Assembly (NCBI GenBank): GCA_025357995.1
Contig: JANYLF010000110.1
Coordinates: 1-7,759, forward strand
Length of the DNA: 7,759 bases
Direction of reading: 5' to 3'
Source: Acidimicrobiia bacterium
Lineage (GTDB): Bacteria > Actinomycetota > Acidimicrobiia > IMCC26256 > JAENVU01
The notes under the pieces were generated by a model. The model worked only from the letters and a program-made list of their open reading frames with translations, was not told where the DNA came from and ran no database searches. Numbering within the stretch: position 1 is the first letter of the stretch; each line of letters opens with the position of its first letter. Both the position numbers and the translations under genes were made by a program. Shown in pieces: positions 6,280 to 7,759 of this stretch.

Positions 6280-7368
6280 ATGACAATTCCTGATCGATTG
6301 TTGATGGGCCCTGGCCCGTCGAACCCGTATCCCGAAGTTGTGGTCGCGTTCACCCAGCCGCTGCTCGGCCACCTCGACCCCGAGTTCCTGCACATCCTCG
6401 ATGAGACCTGCGCACGGCTGCGGACGGTCTTCGGAACCACGAATGCGTTGACGCTGCCGATCTCGGGGACGGGTTCAGCCGGCATGGAAGCGTGCTTCGT
6501 CAATCTGGTCGAGCCGGGTGACACGGTGATCGTCGGTGTGAACGGTGTGTTCGGTGAACGCATGTGTGAAGTGGCGCGGCGCGCCGGGGCCGAAGTGCTT
6601 CGTGTCGACGCGGCGTGGGGGGAGGCCATCGATCCCCAACGGCTGCTCGACGCACACGCGGCCGCGCCGCACGCGCGTCTGCTCGCGGTGGTCCACGCAG
6701 AAACCTCGACCGGGGTGGAGAACCACATCGAGCCGTTGCGCGCGCTCCAGGCCACCGACACGTTGCTGCTGGTGGATACAGTCACGTCACTGGCGGGGAT
6801 TCCTCTCGATGTCGACGGGTGGGGGATCGACGCGGTCTATTCGGGAACGCAGAAGTGCCTCGGTGTCCCGCCCGGCCTGTCGCCGGTGAGCTTCTCGGCC
6901 CGGGCGGTCGACCGCATTCGCGGCCGTTCCCAGCCCGCGCAATCGTGGTATCTCGATCTCGGCCTCCTGGCCGACTACGTGGGGACGGCGCGCCGCTATC
7001 ACCACACGGCTCCGATCTCGATGCTCTACGCGTTGCACGCCGGCCTCGGAGTGGTGCTCGAAGAGGGCCTCGACGCGGCGCACGCCCGCCACCGTCACGT
7101 CGGCGGTCTGCTCCAGGACGCGCTGCCCGAAATGGGCTTCCGGCCCTTCGCGCTCGACCGACCCTTGCCCCAGCTGACATCGGTCTGGCTCCCCGAGGGT
7201 GTCGACGACGCCAAGGTGCGCGCCGAGTTGCGGGTCCGGTTCGGCATCGAGGTGGGCGGTGGCCTGGGCGAACTCGCCGGCAAGGGGTGGCGCATCGGGC
7301 TAATGGGTCATTCGGCTCGGGAGCGTTCGGTGACCACCCTTCTCGGGGCATTGGCCACACTGGTGTAG
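6280..7368 (+). CDS. Class V aminotransferase, alanine/serine-glyoxylate (AGT/SPT) type
   Basis: A 362-residue PLP-dependent fold-type I enzyme. Landmarks are LLMGPGPSNPYPEV (7-20), the phosphate-cup loop SGTGSAGMEA (62-71), HAETSTGV (139-146), VDTVTSLAG with Asp166 (contact to the pyridine nitrogen), and SGTQKCLGVPPGLSPVSFS with Schiff-base Lys192. Near the C-terminus, WRIGLMGHSA carries Arg338, which corresponds to the carboxylate-binding Arg of human AGT. The close match to AGT motifs (SGSQKALNAPPG, WRIGLLG) supports transamination between glyoxylate or pyruvate and alanine or serine, in glyoxylate disposal or glycine/serine metabolism. The amino donor is not determinable from sequence, and 2-aminoethylphosphonate or purine-catabolic relatives share this fold. 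The frame is also open from a GTG at 6274, but the ATG at 6280 is preferred because the -10 box is placed for a leaderless start there. It appears to be transcribed separately from the eno-ppx block. Confidence 0.92.
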   Translation: MTIPDRLLMGPGPSNPYPEVVVAFTQPLLGHLDPEFLHILDETCARLRTVFGTTNALTLPISGTGSAGMEACFVNLVEPGDTVIVGVNGVFGERMCEVARRAGAEVLRVDAAWGEAIDPQRLLDAHAAAPHARLLAVVHAETSTGVENHIEPLRALQATDTLLLVDTVTSLAGIPLDVDGWGIDAVYSGTQKCLGVPPGLSPVSFSARAVDRIRGRSQPAQSWYLDLGLLADYVGTARRYHHTAPISMLYALHAGLGVVLEEGLDAAHARHRHVGGLLQDALPEMGFRPFALDRPLPQLTSVWLPEGVDDAKVRAELRVRFGIEVGGGLGELAGKGWRIGLMGHSARERSVTTLLGALATLV

Positions 7369-7378
7369 GAGGGCCTTG

Positions 7379-7398
7379 GGTGGGCCCGGCCGCCCGCC
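7379..7398 (+). terminator. GC-rich stem-loop after the aminotransferase (possible terminator)
   Basis: GGTGGGC (7379-7385) pairs with GCCCGCC (7392-7398), with one G-U wobble and a 6-nt loop, starting 10 bp after the aminotransferase stop. There is no T-tract, so it would be at best an actinobacterial-type terminator. In DNA this GC-rich it may occur by chance. An overlapping alternative pairing (7371-7375 with 7383-7387) also exists. Confidence 0.25.
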
Positions 7399-7411
7399 GA
7401 CAAGAACCTCG

Positions 7412-7759
7412 GTGAGTCGCTACACGCAAGAGCTCCTGACGTTCTCGGCCCAACCCGCGGCCGCAGAACAGGTGCTTCGCATCGTCTCCAATCCGAGAGC
7501 GGGCGCGGCTCGTCCTACTCTCAAGAGCCTCGCGGCGGTGGACCGCGCGCTGATGCGGGCGTCGGTTGTCGAGGTGAACAAGCTGGAGAGCCGCATCACG
7601 TTCCTGGCGACCACTGCCAGCATCGCGCCGTTCATCGGCCTCTTTGGCACAGTCATCGGCATCATGATGTCCTTCCAGATGATTGGCGAGACGGGGTCGA
7701 CCAACCTGGCGTCGGTTGGACCGGGTATCGCCGAGGCGCTGGTTGCAACAGCAGCCGGG
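7412..7759 (+). CDS. ExbB/TolQ/MotA-family proton channel protein, partial (3' end outside window, 5' part apparently missing)
   Basis: The frame from GTG 7412 stays open to the right edge (116 residues). Its second half is a clear ExbB/TolQ signature: VEVNKLESRITFLATTAS, then a membrane helix IAPFIGLFGTVIGIMMSF (71-88), then NLASVGPGIAEALVATAAG (98-116) leading into the third helix. These proteins form the inner-membrane proton channel that powers TonB or Tol systems with ExbD/TolR. Intact members carry a first membrane helix and about 90 more residues before this point. Here the same frame is closed by a TGA at 7331-7333, and the bases between 7334 and 7412 encode no membrane helix. No ribosome site precedes the GTG. 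The gene is therefore truncated at its 5' side, by an assembly join, a rearrangement or decay; the start given is only the first plausible codon. The family is sure, the status as a working gene is not. Confidence 0.75.
   Translation, partial: MSRYTQELLTFSAQPAAAEQVLRIVSNPRAGAARPTLKSLAAVDRALMRASVVEVNKLESRITFLATTASIAPFIGLFGTVIGIMMSFQMIGETGSTNLASVGPGIAEALVATAAG

Noticed and set aside
5961..6785. 274-residue minus-strand frame across the small hypothetical and the aminotransferase
   Set aside because: It is Ser/Arg/Thr-rich with no motif, and it is antisense to the conserved AGT N-terminus. It does not by itself disprove the small plus-strand gene, which has better codon bias.

Overview
This is a GC-rich window (roughly two thirds G+C by eye) with every supported gene on the + strand. 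The gene order mazG - eno - ftsB/divIC-like - DUF501 - ppx/gppA matches a conserved actinobacterial chromosomal block; in mycobacteria it is mazG-lpqU-eno-Rv1024-Rv1025-Rv1026. GTG and TTG starts, 4-bp ATGA/GTGA overlaps, an apparently leaderless promoter and Thr/Pro-rich extracytoplasmic tails also fit a high-GC actinomycete. The bifunctional YabN-like MazG and the overall style suggest an Acidimicrobiia-type lineage rather than Mycobacterium or Streptomyces, but that is inference.

Layout. At 1-460 is the 3' end of a secreted parvulin-type peptidyl-prolyl isomerase. Overlapping it by 4 bp is a 494-residue tetrapyrrole-methylase-like/MazG fusion (457-1941). This in turn overlaps an acetoacetate-decarboxylase-family gene (1938-2630). 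After an 88-bp gap with a plausible promoter comes enolase (2719-4011). It is coupled by GTGA to an FtsB/DivIC-like division protein (4008-4409), whose first 22 residues are encoded by a 9-bp tandem repeat. A DUF501 gene (about 4420-4902) follows, coupled by ATGA to a short-form Ppx/GppA phosphatase (4899-5828). A small unknown helical protein (5875-6240) comes next. Then an alanine/serine-glyoxylate-type aminotransferase (6280-7368) has a -10 box placed for a leaderless mRNA. The window ends inside an ExbB/TolQ-family proton-channel gene (about 7412-7759) that lacks its first membrane helix.

How the genes fit together. The block from 1 to 5828 looks like one or two housekeeping operons: envelope protein folding, nucleotide-pool cleaning, glycolysis, septum assembly and polyphosphate/(p)ppGpp turnover. 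The decarboxylase-like gene occupies the slot held by lpqU in mycobacteria. The aminotransferase appears to be a separate transcription unit.

I do not see a defence system, mobile element, CRISPR array or RNA gene. The most anomalous feature is the right edge. A 5'-truncated TolQ/ExbB gene, a family typical of diderm bacteria, starts within about 45 bp of the aminotransferase stop. This could be a misassembly junction, a rearrangement or a gene remnant.
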